The notes beneath the pieces are model-generated. The model was given only the letters and a program-made list of their open reading frames with translations, did not search any database and was not told the origin of the DNA. This document shows positions 8,553 through 17,070 of a DNA stretch of 64,000 nt, piece after piece. This DNA is from Pseudomonas frederiksbergensis (lineage in GTDB: Bacteria > Pseudomonadota > Gammaproteobacteria > Pseudomonadales > Pseudomonadaceae). The stretch lies in NCBI RefSeq assembly GCF_900105495.1, contig NZ_FNTF01000002.1, positions 3,960,501-4,024,500 on the forward strand. The letters run 5' to 3'. A program made the translations under genes and the position numbers. The stretch's first letter is position 1. The number at the start of each line of letters is the position of its first letter.

Positions 8553-10142
8553 TTAGAACACAACGCCCTGGCTACGCAGGTAGTCGTCATAGGTACCGCT
8601 GAAGTCGATCACGCCGCTAGGGCTGAGTTCGATAATGCGGGTAGCCAACGACGATACGAACTCACGGTCGTGGCTGACGAAGATCAGCGTGCCCGGGTAG
8701 TTCTCCAGCGCCAGGTTCAGCGCCTCGATGGATTCCATGTCCAAGTGGTTGGTCGGTTCGTCCATGATCAGCACGTTCGGCTTTTGCAGGATCAGCTTGC
8801 CGAACAGCATGCGACCTTGCTCACCACCGGAGATGACCTTGACCGACTTGAGGATCTCGTCGTTGGAGAACAGCATACGGCCGAGGGTACCGCGAACGAT
8901 TTGCTCGCCGCCCTGGGTCCACTGGCCCATCCAGTCGAACAGGTTGCAGTCGTCTTCGAAGTCGTGCGCGTGGTCCTGGGCGTAGTAGCCCAGTTCCGCG
9001 GCGTCGGTCCATTTCACGGTGCCGGCATCCGGGGTCAGTTCGTTGACCAGGGTGCGCAGCAAGGTGGTTTTGCCGATGCCGTTCGGGCCGATGATCGCCA
9101 CGCGCTCGCCGGCTTCAACCTGGAAGCTGAAGTCCTTGAACAGGGTCTTGCCGTCGAAGCCTTTGGCCATGCGCTCGACGATGACCGCCTGACGGTGCAG
9201 CTTCTTGGTTTGTTCGAAACGGATGAACGGGCTCACGCGGCTCGAAGGCTTGACCTCGGCCAGCTGGATCTTGTCGATCGCCTTGGCGCGGGACGTGGCC
9301 TGCTTGGCTTTCGAGGCGTTGGCCGAGAAGCGGCTGACGAACGATTGCAGTTCGGAGATCTGCGCTTTCTTCTTGGCGTTGTCCGACAGCAGTTGCTCGC
9401 GGGACTGGGTCGCCACGGTCATGTACTCGTCGTAGTTGCCCGGGAACAGGCGCAACTCGCCGTAATCCAGGTCAGCCATGTGGGTGCACACGCTGTTCAG
9501 GAAGTGACGGTCGTGAGAGATGATGATCATCAGGCTGGAGCGCTGGGTCAGGATGTTTTCCAGCCAGCGGATGGTGTTGATGTCCAGGTGGTTGGTCGGT
9601 TCGTCGAGCAACAACACTTCAGGATCGGAGAACAGCGCCTGGGCCAGCAATACGCGCAGTTTCCAGCCTGGGGACACTTCGCTCATCGGGCCGAAGTGTT
9701 GCTCGATGCCGATACCCAGGCCCAGCAACAGTTCGCCAGCACGGGATTCGGCAGTGTAGCCGTCCATTTCGGCGAATTCGGTTTCCAGCTCGGCAACGGC
9801 CATGCCGTCTTCTTCGGTCATTTCCGGCAGCGAGTAGATACGGTCGCGCTCGGCCTTGACCTTCCACAGCTCTTCGTGACCCATGATCACGGTATCGATC
9901 ACGGTGAATTCTTCGTAGGCGAACTGGTCCTGGCGCAATTTACCCAGACGCACGTTCGGCTCGAGCATGACCTGGCCGCCGGATGGCTCAAGATCGTTGC
10001 CGAGGATTTTCATGAAAGTCGACTTGCCGCAACCGTTAGCGCCGATCAGGCCGTAGCGGTTGCCCGCGGCGAATTTGACCGAAACGTTTTCGAATAGCGG
10101 CTTGGCGCCGAACTGCATCGTGATGTTAGCTGTAGAGATCAA
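8553..10142 (-). CDS. ybiT: ABC-F ATPase YbiT
   Basis: 529-residue soluble twin-ATPase of the ABC-F family, which bind the ribosomal E site and modulate translation. NBD1 has Walker [10 protein letters not shown] (residues 33-41), then [15 protein letters not shown] in place of the LSGGQ signature, and [12 protein letters not shown] charged interdomain linker (residues 235-310) includes [18 protein letters not shown]2 has [20 protein letters not shown] and [11 protein letters not shown]. The SPGW variant is a normal trait of the YbiT subgroup, so it is not a defect. The start is TTG at 10142, supported by AGGAAAAACC upstream and by the family N-terminus (VSSNVTMQFG-like). Confidence 0.93.
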   Translation of the reverse strand: MISTANITMQFGAKPLFENVSVKFAAGNRYGLIGANGCGKSTFMKILGNDLEPSGGQVMLEPNVRLGKLRQDQFAYEEFTVIDTVIMGHEELWKVKAERDRIYSLPEMTEEDGMAVAELETEFAEMDGYTAESRAGELLLGLGIGIEQHFGPMSEVSPGWKLRVLLAQALFSDPEVLLLDEPTNHLDINTIRWLENILTQRSSLMIIISHDRHFLNSVCTHMADLDYGELRLFPGNYDEYMTVATQSREQLLSDNAKKKAQISELQSFVSRFSANASKAKQATSRAKAIDKIQLAEVKPSSRVSPFIRFEQTKKLHRQAVIVERMAKGFDGKTLFKDFSFQVEAGERVAIIGPNGIGKTTLLRTLVNELTPDAGTVKWTDAAELGYYAQDHAHDFEDDCNLFDWMGQWTQGGEQIVRGTLGRMLFSNDEILKSVKVISGGEQGRMLFGKLILQKPNVLIMDEPTNHLDMESIEALNLALENYPGTLIFVSHDREFVSSLATRIIELSPSGVIDFSGTYDDYLRSQGVVF

Positions 10143-10626
10143 AGGTTTTTCCTGCGAAGCATTCAGAGTAGCTAGGGGTGCGGCAGTACCGATTCAGTAC
10201 CCGTTTCCGGTATTCGAACCATAGGAAATGCATCCCGGTCAGAAGCGGAAGGTCCATCTGGCAATAAGTGGACAGCAGCATATGGAGCGCTTGGCCCGAG
10301 TCGAAGTGCGCTGAGACGGGGTTCATTCCCGTCATCAACCAAGGGGGGCGCGTAATGTTTGGCGGCGATTGTACTGGTCTGGCTCTTTAAACGATAGGGC
10401 GTTAAGGCCGCACGGCCACTTTGGCAGCATCAGTGGACAGTTTTTCACATCTGAAGGATAACTATTGGTTACAAACTGTGGCTAAAATGCCATCTGTCAC
10501 CTGCTGCCGACAGACGGCGCAGGCTCAAGAACGGGCCATTCAGGACCGCTGTTGTTAATTCAGACGCTGCACAAGACCCTCGGGCCGATCGATCGGCAAG
10601 GGACGCAGTTTGTTCACTTCTGACGT
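10143..10626. other. Intergenic region between ybiT and lpxO
   Basis: 484 bp without a convincing gene. It holds the divergent promoters of ybiT and lpxO. Near lpxO, GCCGATCGATCGGC at 10584-10597 is a perfect 14-bp palindrome about 30 bp before the start codon. A 70-codon reverse frame that overlaps the ybiT start has no protein-like character and is not called. Confidence 0.5.
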
Positions 10627-11538
10627 GTGACGATTTTTGTGAAATTGATCATTGCCGCTATATATGTTGTATCCATCGCGTACGTCCACTTGCGCGGACG
10701 TGTGCGCCACAAGCTGGGGCGCCAACTGAGCGACCACTCGACGTTTCTGGCGCCGATCAACTGCTTCCTTTATATGTTCTCGAAAATCCCCAACAAGCCT
10801 TTTCTCAACCCGGCCGACTTTCCCGATCTCACTCCGTTGCAGGACCATTGGGAAGAAATTCGCGCCGAGGGCCAGAACCTGCTCAGGGCCGGGGAGATCA
10901 AGCGCTCGAATCAATACGACGATGTCGGCTTCAACTCGTTCTTCAAGACGGGCTGGAAGCGTTTCTACCTGAAGTGGTACGGCGACAGCCATCCATCGGC
11001 GATGAAACTTTGCCCGCGCACAACCGAATTGGTGCAAAGCATCGGCTCGATCAAGGCTGCGATGTTCGCCGAGCTGCCGCCGGGCTCGAAGCTGGTGCGT
11101 CACCGCGATCCGTACGCCGGTTCCTACCGCTATCACCTGGGCCTGGAAACCCCGAACGATGCCGGTTGCTACATCAACGTCGATGGCGAGAACTACCACT
11201 GGCGCGACGGTGAGGCGGTCATGTTCGACGAGACCTTCATTCATTACGCCGAAAACACCACCGGGCAGAACCGCATCATTCTGTTCTGCGATGTTGAGCG
11301 GCCGTTGAAGTATCGCTGGGCGGCGGCGTTCAATGGCTGGTTCAGCCGTCATGTGATGTCGGCGGCGGGCGCGCCGAACGATGCGGGTGACAAGACCGGC
11401 GGTCTCAACCGCTTGTTCGCCAAGGTCTACAAGATTCGCCTGCGTGGCAAAGCGTTGAAGAAGCGTAACCGCAAGCTCTACTACCTCGAAAAGTGGGCGA
11501 TTTTTGGCGGATTGCTGGCGATTTTTGTACTGATCTGA
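10627..11538 (+). CDS. lpxO: Lipid A 2-hydroxylase LpxO (aspartyl/asparaginyl beta-hydroxylase family)
   Basis: Fe(II)/2-oxoglutarate dioxygenase that hydroxylates the secondary acyl chain of lipid A on the cytosolic face of the inner membrane. The 303-residue protein has an N-terminal membrane helix (KLIIAAIYVVSIAYVHLRGR) and a C-terminal helix (WAIFGGLLAIFVLI). The metal triad fits His159-x-Asp161 in VRHRDPYAGSYRYHLGL and His206 in FIHYAEN, with Arg217 in QNRIILFCDVERP for 2-oxoglutarate. Start choice is uncertain: GTG 10627 gives MTIFVKL, GTG 10639 gives MKLIIAA, and neither has a clear Shine-Dalgarno. Confidence 0.9.
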   Translation: MTIFVKLIIAAIYVVSIAYVHLRGRVRHKLGRQLSDHSTFLAPINCFLYMFSKIPNKPFLNPADFPDLTPLQDHWEEIRAEGQNLLRAGEIKRSNQYDDVGFNSFFKTGWKRFYLKWYGDSHPSAMKLCPRTTELVQSIGSIKAAMFAELPPGSKLVRHRDPYAGSYRYHLGLETPNDAGCYINVDGENYHWRDGEAVMFDETFIHYAENTTGQNRIILFCDVERPLKYRWAAAFNGWFSRHVMSAAGAPNDAGDKTGGLNRLFAKVYKIRLRGKALKKRNRKLYYLEKWAIFGGLLAIFVLI

Positions 11539-11561
11539 ATGATCTGTTGCGGCGTATAAAG

Positions 11562-11629
11562 CCATCGCGAGCAGGCTCGCTCCCACAGTTAATCGCGATC
11601 ACCTGTGGGAGCGAGCCTGCTCGCGATGG
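11562..11629. repeat. REP palindrome, perfect 27-bp inverted repeat
   Basis: Arms at 11562-11588 (CCATCGCGAGCAGGCTCGCT...) and 11603-11629 are exact reverse complements around a 14-nt loop. This is the common GCGAGCAGGCTCGCTCCCAC element of fluorescens-group pseudomonads. It lies between the convergent ends of lpxO and ku. Confidence 0.9.
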
Positions 11630-11657
11630 GGCAGTAATATTCACCGCAAACTTTCAA

Positions 11658-12518
11658 TCAGCCACGAGAAGTCTTCGTGGCTTTTTTGTTTACGGCGGGT
11701 TTCGCAGCGGGCTTCGTTTTACCCGTGCTCTTACCGCCGAGGCTGCGTTTAAGCAATTCGGTCAGATCGATAACATCCGCCGTCTTACGCTCCTCTTCAC
11801 CAGTTGCCGTTTCGACAGCTTCGATTTTTCCTTCGTTGGCCTTTTTCTCCACCAGCGCCATGATCTTGTCTTCAAAACTGTCGCGATAATCCTCGGGGCT
11901 CCAGTCTGCGCTCATGTCCTCAACCAGTCGTTTGGCCATCTCTAGCTCACCCTTGGCCAGTTGGGGCTTGGTGACTTCACTGCCCAACTCAAGCGTATCC
12001 AGGCTTCGCACTTCGGCAGGCCAGCGCAGCATCACCAATACCATCGCCGACTCCAGCGGCATCAAAGCCGCAAGGTGCTGGCGCGTGTGCAGCACAACAT
12101 GAGCCAGGGCGACTTTATTGGTTTGGCTTAACGTTTCGCGCAACAGCGCATAGACCTTGCCACCGCGTTTGTCCGGCGCGAGGTAGTAGGGCGTATCAAT
12201 GTTTTGCAGGGGGATCTGCTCGCTGTCGACAAAAGAAAAGATGTCGATGGTCTGGGTGGACAGCGGGTGCGCCGACTTGATTTCCTCTTCGCTGAGGACC
12301 ACATACCGGCCCTTTTCATACTGCACACCTTTAACGATATGTTCCTTGGTCACTTCCTTGCCGGTGACCTTGTTGATGCGCTTGTAACCCACCGGGTCCA
12401 TGCTGCGGCTGTCGAGCCAGTCGAAATCGATCCCTTGCGAGGACGTCGCCGAGACCAGTGCCACAGGGATATGCACCAGACCGAAACTGATCGCGCCTTT
12501 CCAGATTGCCCGTGCCAT
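11658..12518 (-). CDS. ku: Non-homologous end-joining protein Ku
   Basis: Bacterial Ku of 286 residues; the homodimer rings double-strand ends and recruits ligase LigD. The Ku core starts at residue 1 (MARAIWKGAISFGLVHIPVA) and contains GYKRINKVTGKEV, PYYLAPDKRGGKVYALLRE, and LAHVVLHTRQHLAAL. The C-terminal tail (residues 255-286) is lysine- and alanine-rich (KSTGKTKPAAKPAVNKKATK), as in other bacterial Ku proteins where it binds DNA. No ligD is in the window, so the partner must be elsewhere. Neighbours are unrelated. Confidence 0.95.
   Translation of the reverse strand: MARAIWKGAISFGLVHIPVALVSATSSQGIDFDWLDSRSMDPVGYKRINKVTGKEVTKEHIVKGVQYEKGRYVVLSEEEIKSAHPLSTQTIDIFSFVDSEQIPLQNIDTPYYLAPDKRGGKVYALLRETLSQTNKVALAHVVLHTRQHLAALMPLESAMVLVMLRWPAEVRSLDTLELGSEVTKPQLAKGELEMAKRLVEDMSADWSPEDYRDSFEDKIMALVEKKANEGKIEAVETATGEEERKTADVIDLTELLKRSLGGKSTGKTKPAAKPAVNKKATKTSRG
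11660..11687 (+). terminator. Terminator for lpxO inside the 3' end of ku
   Basis: AGCCACGA (11660-11667) pairs with TCGTGGCT (11675-11682) over a 7-nt loop, followed by a T6 run. Read on the plus strand it ends lpxO transcription. On the minus strand the same bases encode the last codons of Ku (KATKTSRG). Confidence 0.7.
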
Positions 12519-12721
12519 GGTCGTCTTCTCGCGAGTGATGTTCAGGTGACCTGTGTCCTGGCGTAAAAGTTTCAGTGGCTTGCGGCCTGGTCCAGTGGGG
12601 GATGAACGGCGTTCTCAACTTCGTGTTACATCTTGCCGAGGAGGTTTTAGTTAACAAAACCGAACCCCGGGCGTAGCGTGATATCGAAGTTCCAATCCCC
12701 CTGATGTCGAGAGGCTCCCCC

Positions 12722-13078
12722 ATGAACAGATTTGTGCTCGGCTGCACCGCGTTGGCACTGAGTGGCGTGCTGAGCAATCTGGTCCAGGCTGACACCACAT
12801 CGCCACCTTTTTCATTGCTGTTGGCCCAGAGCCCGACGGGCAACTCCAGCAATCCTTACAACAGCCCGATTCTCCGGGCCAATCCCAACAGCATGCAAGG
12901 CACGCAACCCGGCGCGCCGGTCATTCGTGGGCCAAACACAGTGCCCGTGCCTCGCCCTCCGACGCTGGACAATGGTGGCATCGGCAACCGCTATCCCCAG
13001 GATCGCTCGCCTCCCGCCACTCCACCGAAATTCATTCCCAATCCACCTCATCGAGACGCAAACACCAGCAACCGTTGA
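12722..13078 (+). CDS. Secreted proline/asparagine-rich hypothetical protein
   Basis: 118-residue protein with a probable signal peptide (MNRFVLGCTALALSGVLSNL, cut near VQA-DT). The mature part has no predicted fold, being rich in Pro, Asn, Arg and Gly (NPYNSPILRANPNSMQG, PVPRPPTLDNGG). ATG 12722 is preceded by GAGAGG; an ATG six codons earlier lacks a site. It lies 51 bp before the sugar dehydrogenase gene on the same strand, so they may share a transcript. The family is not recognised. Confidence 0.65.
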   Translation: MNRFVLGCTALALSGVLSNLVQADTTSPPFSLLLAQSPTGNSSNPYNSPILRANPNSMQGTQPGAPVIRGPNTVPVPRPPTLDNGGIGNRYPQDRSPPATPPKFIPNPPHRDANTSNR

Positions 13079-13129
13079 ACGGCACGATAGTGTTCTTGCC
13101 AGCCATTCGAACGACAAAAGGAATCGTGC

Positions 13130-14281
13130 ATGTTGCGTAAAACCCTTCTGGCCACACTGTGTGCCAGCGCACTGATCACTGTCACCGCGCCGGTTTTCGC
13201 GGCGCCGACCCAGAACTTCAAAAGCGAACAGGGCACCCTTGAGGTGACGACCATGACCAAGGGGCTTGAACATCCCTGGGCCTTGGCGTTTCTTCCCGAT
13301 CGCCAAGGAATGCTGGTGACCGAACGGCCCGGCAACCTGCGGGTGGTCAGCGCCGATGGCAAACTTTCCGCTCCGCTCAGTGGCGTGCCAAAGGTTTGGG
13401 CCAAGGGGCAGGGCGGTTTGCTAGATGTAGCGTTATCGCCCGACTTCAAGCAAGACCGCACGGTCTACTTGTCTTATGCCGAAGGTGGCGGTGAGGGCGA
13501 CAGGGCCGGGACGGCAGTCGGGCGTGGGCGTCTCTCTGACGACCTCACCGCCATCAAGGATTTCAACGTGATCTTCCGCCAGGAACCCAAGCTTTCGGTC
13601 GGCAACCACTTTGGTTCGCGCCTGGTGTTTGACCGCGACGGCTATCTGTTCATCACCCTTGGCGAGAACAATGACCGTCCGACTGCTCAGGACCTCGACA
13701 AGCTGCAAGGCAAGGTCGTGCGGATCTACCCGGACGGCAGGGTGCCGGATGACAACCCTTTTGTCGGTCAGGCTGGCGTACGCCCGGAGATCTGGTCCTA
13801 CGGCCAGCGCAATCCGCAAGGCGCGGCGCTCAACCCTTGGACCGGCACCCTCTGGGAAAACGAACACGGTCCCCAGGGAGGCGATGAAATCAACATCATC
13901 GAGCGTGGCAAGAATTACGGCTGGCCGATGGCAACCCATGGCATCAACTATTCCGGCCAACCGATTCCGGAAGCCACGGGCAAGACCGCCGAAGGCACCG
14001 TCGGCCCGCGCCACGTCTGGGAAAAGTCCCCCGGCCTCAGCGGTATGGCGTTCTATGACGCTGACCGTTTCAAAGCCTGGCAGCACAATGTGTTTATCGG
14101 CGCGCTGGTGAGCCAGGAGTTGATTCGCTTGCAGTTCGATGGCGACAAGGTCGTTCACGAAGAGCGATTGCTGAGCGAACTCAACAAGCGCATTCGCGAT
14201 GTGCGGCAAGGCCCGGACGGGTATTTGTATGTGCTGACCGATGAGGACGACGGCGGCCTGTACAGGATCGGCCTCAAGTAA
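13130..14281 (+). CDS. Periplasmic PQQ-dependent aldose sugar dehydrogenase (YliI-like)
   Basis: 383-residue soluble quinoprotein of the GdhB/YliI group that oxidises aldose sugars in the periplasm using PQQ. A signal peptide spans residues 1-24 (...TVTAPVFA-AP). The six-bladed propeller shows the family motifs: GLEHPWALAFLPD with TERPGNLRVV, GQGGLLDVALSPDF, SVGNHFGSRLVFDRDGYLF (catalytic His region), SYGQRNPQGAALNP, WENEHGPQGGDEIN, and NYGWP. Whether it uses PQQ in vivo cannot be told from sequence; PQQ genes are not in the window. Confidence 0.9.
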   Translation: MLRKTLLATLCASALITVTAPVFAAPTQNFKSEQGTLEVTTMTKGLEHPWALAFLPDRQGMLVTERPGNLRVVSADGKLSAPLSGVPKVWAKGQGGLLDVALSPDFKQDRTVYLSYAEGGGEGDRAGTAVGRGRLSDDLTAIKDFNVIFRQEPKLSVGNHFGSRLVFDRDGYLFITLGENNDRPTAQDLDKLQGKVVRIYPDGRVPDDNPFVGQAGVRPEIWSYGQRNPQGAALNPWTGTLWENEHGPQGGDEINIIERGKNYGWPMATHGINYSGQPIPEATGKTAEGTVGPRHVWEKSPGLSGMAFYDADRFKAWQHNVFIGALVSQELIRLQFDGDKVVHEERLLSELNKRIRDVRQGPDGYLYVLTDEDDGGLYRIGLK

Positions 14282-14298
14282 CGCATCCCTGTAGCCGC

Positions 14299-15396
14299 TC
14301 ATGATCGGGTGTACAGAACCACTGCCGCGCGCAACTTGCCTCGTCCGAAGCTGCTCATCTTGTCGAATTCGCCATGGCTGACCGGCAGATGCTGGCAGTC
14401 CATGGGTTGGCGATGCTGGCTGTGATCGACATCCGGGTCATGCAGGTAGACGAACTCTTCATCGCAATCGGTGACGATCACCCAATGCGGCGATTTGGAA
14501 CGGGTCAGTCGATAGCTGCTGATCAACACCAGCGGTTGTCCGCCACCGTCCAGTAACCGTGCAAGGTTCAGTGGTCCGCCGATCACTCGCTCCACATCAG
14601 TCTCCTGTAGCTGCGTGGTGAATTCCTCGTGTACCAACCGCATTACCTCTTTTTTATGCGCATCGCGTACGCCATCAAGAAACAGTGGCCCGGCCATGCT
14701 CAATTGCAAACGCACCCCAAAACCCCGTCGCCATGCCGCCAGCGCCAAGCCTTGAGGGCTGCAGCCACCATGGCCGGAAGTCATGAACACGGTGGTCGCT
14801 TCGCGCCAGATCTGCAGTTCTTCGCGCCGCTCCAGCACGCGATCCGCTTGCAGTGCGCCCATACCCATCAGCAGACAGGCCGGGCCGCAGGTGAAATCGG
14901 TGGTCTGCTGATACCAGGGCACCTTGATGTTGCGAGAGTCGCGGTGCTGGAGGATGCGCTTCTCCAGCCTCAGCGCGTCGGTATGGTCCTGGTAGTAATC
15001 GTGAATCAGTGCGAAGCGTCGGTAACCATTGCGCTCGTACAAAGCGATGGCTGCCGGGTTGTCGATGCGCACTTCCAGTCGCAGGTAGGCGCAGTCGTGC
15101 TCAAGGGCGCAGGCCTCGATGCGTTGGAGCAATTGTTTGCCCAGGCCGCTGCCGCGCGCGTCGGTGGCGATCGCAATCGAGTAAAGGCGCGCCAGCGAAG
15201 TGCCCCGGTGAAACAGCACCACGGCGTAACCGACCAAGTGCTCGCCACGCTGGGCCACCAGCAGTTGCCCGTGGGCCCGGGTGATCATCCATTGAAAACT
15301 GCGACGATTAAGCCGATCCGTGGTGAAACAGTGTTGTTCGAGTTCCAGCAGTGCTGGCAAGTCTTCAACCATCGCCAAGCGAAAAACCAGATTCAT
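14299..15396 (-). CDS. GNAT acetyltransferase fused to C39-like peptidase
   Basis: 365-residue two-domain enzyme. Residues 1-155 are a GNAT N-acetyltransferase with the acetyl-CoA loop RGSGLGKQLL and the beta-7 region NPAAIALYERNGYRRF. Residues 160-360 form a C39-type papain-like cysteine peptidase with Cys170 in FTCGPACLLM, His304 in SPHWVIV and Asp320 in YLHDPDVD, so the catalytic triad is complete. The start at 15396 (MNLVFRL) is preceded by GGTGG. It is divergent from the RLAN/ATP-grasp gene 92 bp away. That pairing is, to my recollection, recurrent in proteobacteria and was predicted to make or process an amide-linked modification. The substrate is unknown. Confidence 0.88.
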   Translation of the reverse strand: MNLVFRLAMVEDLPALLELEQHCFTTDRLNRRSFQWMITRAHGQLLVAQRGEHLVGYAVVLFHRGTSLARLYSIAIATDARGSGLGKQLLQRIEACALEHDCAYLRLEVRIDNPAAIALYERNGYRRFALIHDYYQDHTDALRLEKRILQHRDSRNIKVPWYQQTTDFTCGPACLLMGMGALQADRVLERREELQIWREATTVFMTSGHGGCSPQGLALAAWRRGFGVRLQLSMAGPLFLDGVRDAHKKEVMRLVHEEFTTQLQETDVERVIGGPLNLARLLDGGGQPLVLISSYRLTRSKSPHWVIVTDCDEEFVYLHDPDVDHSQHRQPMDCQHLPVSHGEFDKMSSFGRGKLRAAVVLYTRS

Positions 15397-15411
15397 ATGA
15401 CCACCGTAAAA

Positions 15412-15421
15412 GTTACGTAAC
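15412..15421. promoter_or_regulatory. Palindrome in shared promoter region
   Basis: GTTACGTAAC is a perfect 10-bp palindrome in the 92-bp divergent region, 16 bp upstream of the GNAT-C39 start. It could be an operator half for both genes. There is no regulator next to it. Confidence 0.3.
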
Positions 15422-15488
15422 GAAACGGGACTTTCTAAAAAGTTCGTGCTTAATAGGAAAGGTCTTGTTCTCCAACGGATCAATCACT

Positions 15489-17063
15489 ATGTCAGCGGTA
15501 CAGGGTCATTGGCGCGAAGTATCCGAGCAAACTTTGCCGGCGGCAACTTATTTAAATGACGGTGTTAGAACTACCAGCCAGTTGATTATCATCGTCGAAC
15601 GCAAGGAAGACTGGGCCTCCTACTTCCCCAGTGAAGACATCGTGACGGCACAGGAATATCTCGAAAAAACCCGTGATGACGAGCGGGGCAAGCGGGTCCA
15701 GGTGATCAACCTATGCCGCAGCTACAAATACCTGGGGCACGGCTACTACTGCTCGTTGCTGGCCGAAGCCCGCGGACACAAGGTAATTCCGTCGGTGCGG
15801 ACCATCAGCGAACTGACTCGAAAGTCCTTGTATGGCCTGGCCCTGGATGATCTGGATAAAACCCTGGAAAAAGCCCTCAGTCATCATCTTTACAGTGACA
15901 CCGAAGGTTTTACCCTGACGCTGTACTTTGGCAAGACTCATATCGAGCCGTTACAGGATCTGGCGCGACAGTTGTTTGAAGTCTTCCCGTGTCCGATATT
16001 GTTAGTTGAGTTTCGTCGAACTAACGGCTGGCATATTGACGGGATAAAGTCCGGTGCCTTGCATAAGTTACGCGAAGATCAGGAAGATCAGTTCGCCCAC
16101 TCACTCGACAGTTTCAGTCGCAAGATCTGGCGAATACCGCGCTCCCGCCGTGTGGCCCGTTATGACCTGGCCATCCTGCACGATCCCCAGGAAGCGTTGC
16201 CGCCGTCGAATGCCAAGGCGCTGGACAACTTCGTCAGGGTTGGCAAAACGTTGGGCATCGACGTCGAGCTGATCGAACGCAAGGACTACGCACGTATTGC
16301 CGAATACGACGGTCTGTTGATCCGCGAGACGACCAGCGTCGACAACCACACCTACCGGTTCGCCAAGAAAGCCGAGAGCGAAGGGCTGGTCGTGATGGAC
16401 GATCCGGCGTCGATTCTGCGTTGCACCAACAAGGTGTACCTGACCGATCTGCTCAAGAGTCATCAGTTAGGCATGCCCGCCACCGAGATTCTCTACAAAG
16501 AGCGACCGGAAGACTTTGAGCGGGTCGGCGAGCGCCTCGGTTTCCCGTTGGTGTTGAAGATCCCCGACGGCTGTTTCTCTCGGGGCGTGATCAAGGTCGA
16601 AAGCCAGCAGGCCTTGCTCGAAGCCACGGCCGAACTGTTCGAGCATTCGGTGCTGTTGCTGGCTCAGGAGTTCTTCTACACCGAATATGACTGGCGCATC
16701 GGCGTGCTCAACCGCAAACCCATTTTTGCCTGCCAGTACTTCATGTCCAAGGGCCATTGGCAGATCTACAACCATAAGGCCAAGGGTCAGGACATCAACG
16801 GTGAATGCCGTACCCTGGCGGTTCACGAAGCGCCGCGGGCGGTGGTGGAATTGGCGGTGAAGACCGCGAACCTGATTGGCGATGGCCTCTACGGTGTCGA
16901 CCTCAAGCAATCCGGCGACAAAGTGGTGGTGATCGAGGTCAACGATAACCCCAACATGGACGCCGGTATCGAAGACGCTTACTTGCAGGACGATCTGTAT
17001 TCACTGGTGCTGGAAGAGTTCGTCCGTCGCCTTGAACTCAAGCGCCGCGGCCAGGCCTGGTGA
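15489..17063 (+). CDS. RimK-like ATP-grasp ligase with N-terminal RLAN domain
   Basis: 525-residue predicted amide-bond ligase. Residues about 30-185 match the RLAN (RimK-like ATP-grasp N-terminal) domain, with INLCRSYKYLGHGYYCSLLAEARGH. Residues about 280-515 are a RimK-type ATP-grasp: LGFPLVLKIPDGCFSRGV (ATP-binding loop), LAQEFFYTEYDWRIGVLN, and GVDLKQSGDKVVVIEVNDNPNMDAG (Mg ligands Glu/Asn). Such enzymes join a carboxylate, activated as acylphosphate, to an amine, often adding glutamate. ATG 15489 has only a weak upstream site (CGGA). It is divergent from the GNAT-C39 gene and is followed after 7 bp by the CorA-like gene. Confidence 0.88.
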   Translation: MSAVQGHWREVSEQTLPAATYLNDGVRTTSQLIIIVERKEDWASYFPSEDIVTAQEYLEKTRDDERGKRVQVINLCRSYKYLGHGYYCSLLAEARGHKVIPSVRTISELTRKSLYGLALDDLDKTLEKALSHHLYSDTEGFTLTLYFGKTHIEPLQDLARQLFEVFPCPILLVEFRRTNGWHIDGIKSGALHKLREDQEDQFAHSLDSFSRKIWRIPRSRRVARYDLAILHDPQEALPPSNAKALDNFVRVGKTLGIDVELIERKDYARIAEYDGLLIRETTSVDNHTYRFAKKAESEGLVVMDDPASILRCTNKVYLTDLLKSHQLGMPATEILYKERPEDFERVGERLGFPLVLKIPDGCFSRGVIKVESQQALLEATAELFEHSVLLLAQEFFYTEYDWRIGVLNRKPIFACQYFMSKGHWQIYNHKAKGQDINGECRTLAVHEAPRAVVELAVKTANLIGDGLYGVDLKQSGDKVVVIEVNDNPNMDAGIEDAYLQDDLYSLVLEEFVRRLELKRRGQAW

Positions 17064-17070
17064 GCGGCCG

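Noticed and set aside
9619..9760. Loss of the LSGGQ signature in the first ATPase domain of YbiT (SPGWK instead)
   Set aside because: Considered as a defect, but this variant is normal for the YbiT subgroup, including the E. coli protein as I recall it.
8670..10097. 475-codon forward frame opposite ybiT
   Set aside because: Antisense shadow of a highly conserved ABC-F gene; composition (His, Gln, Val-rich) is an artefact of the opposite strand.
10126..10338. 70-codon reverse frame overlapping the ybiT start
   Set aside because: Overlaps the ybiT ribosome site, has no Shine-Dalgarno, and its sequence shows no family resemblance.
10460..10500. PhoP-type direct repeat before lpxO
   Set aside because: TGGTTA-N5-TGTGGC was compared with the PhoP box. 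The second half has three mismatches and its spacing to a -10 is wrong.
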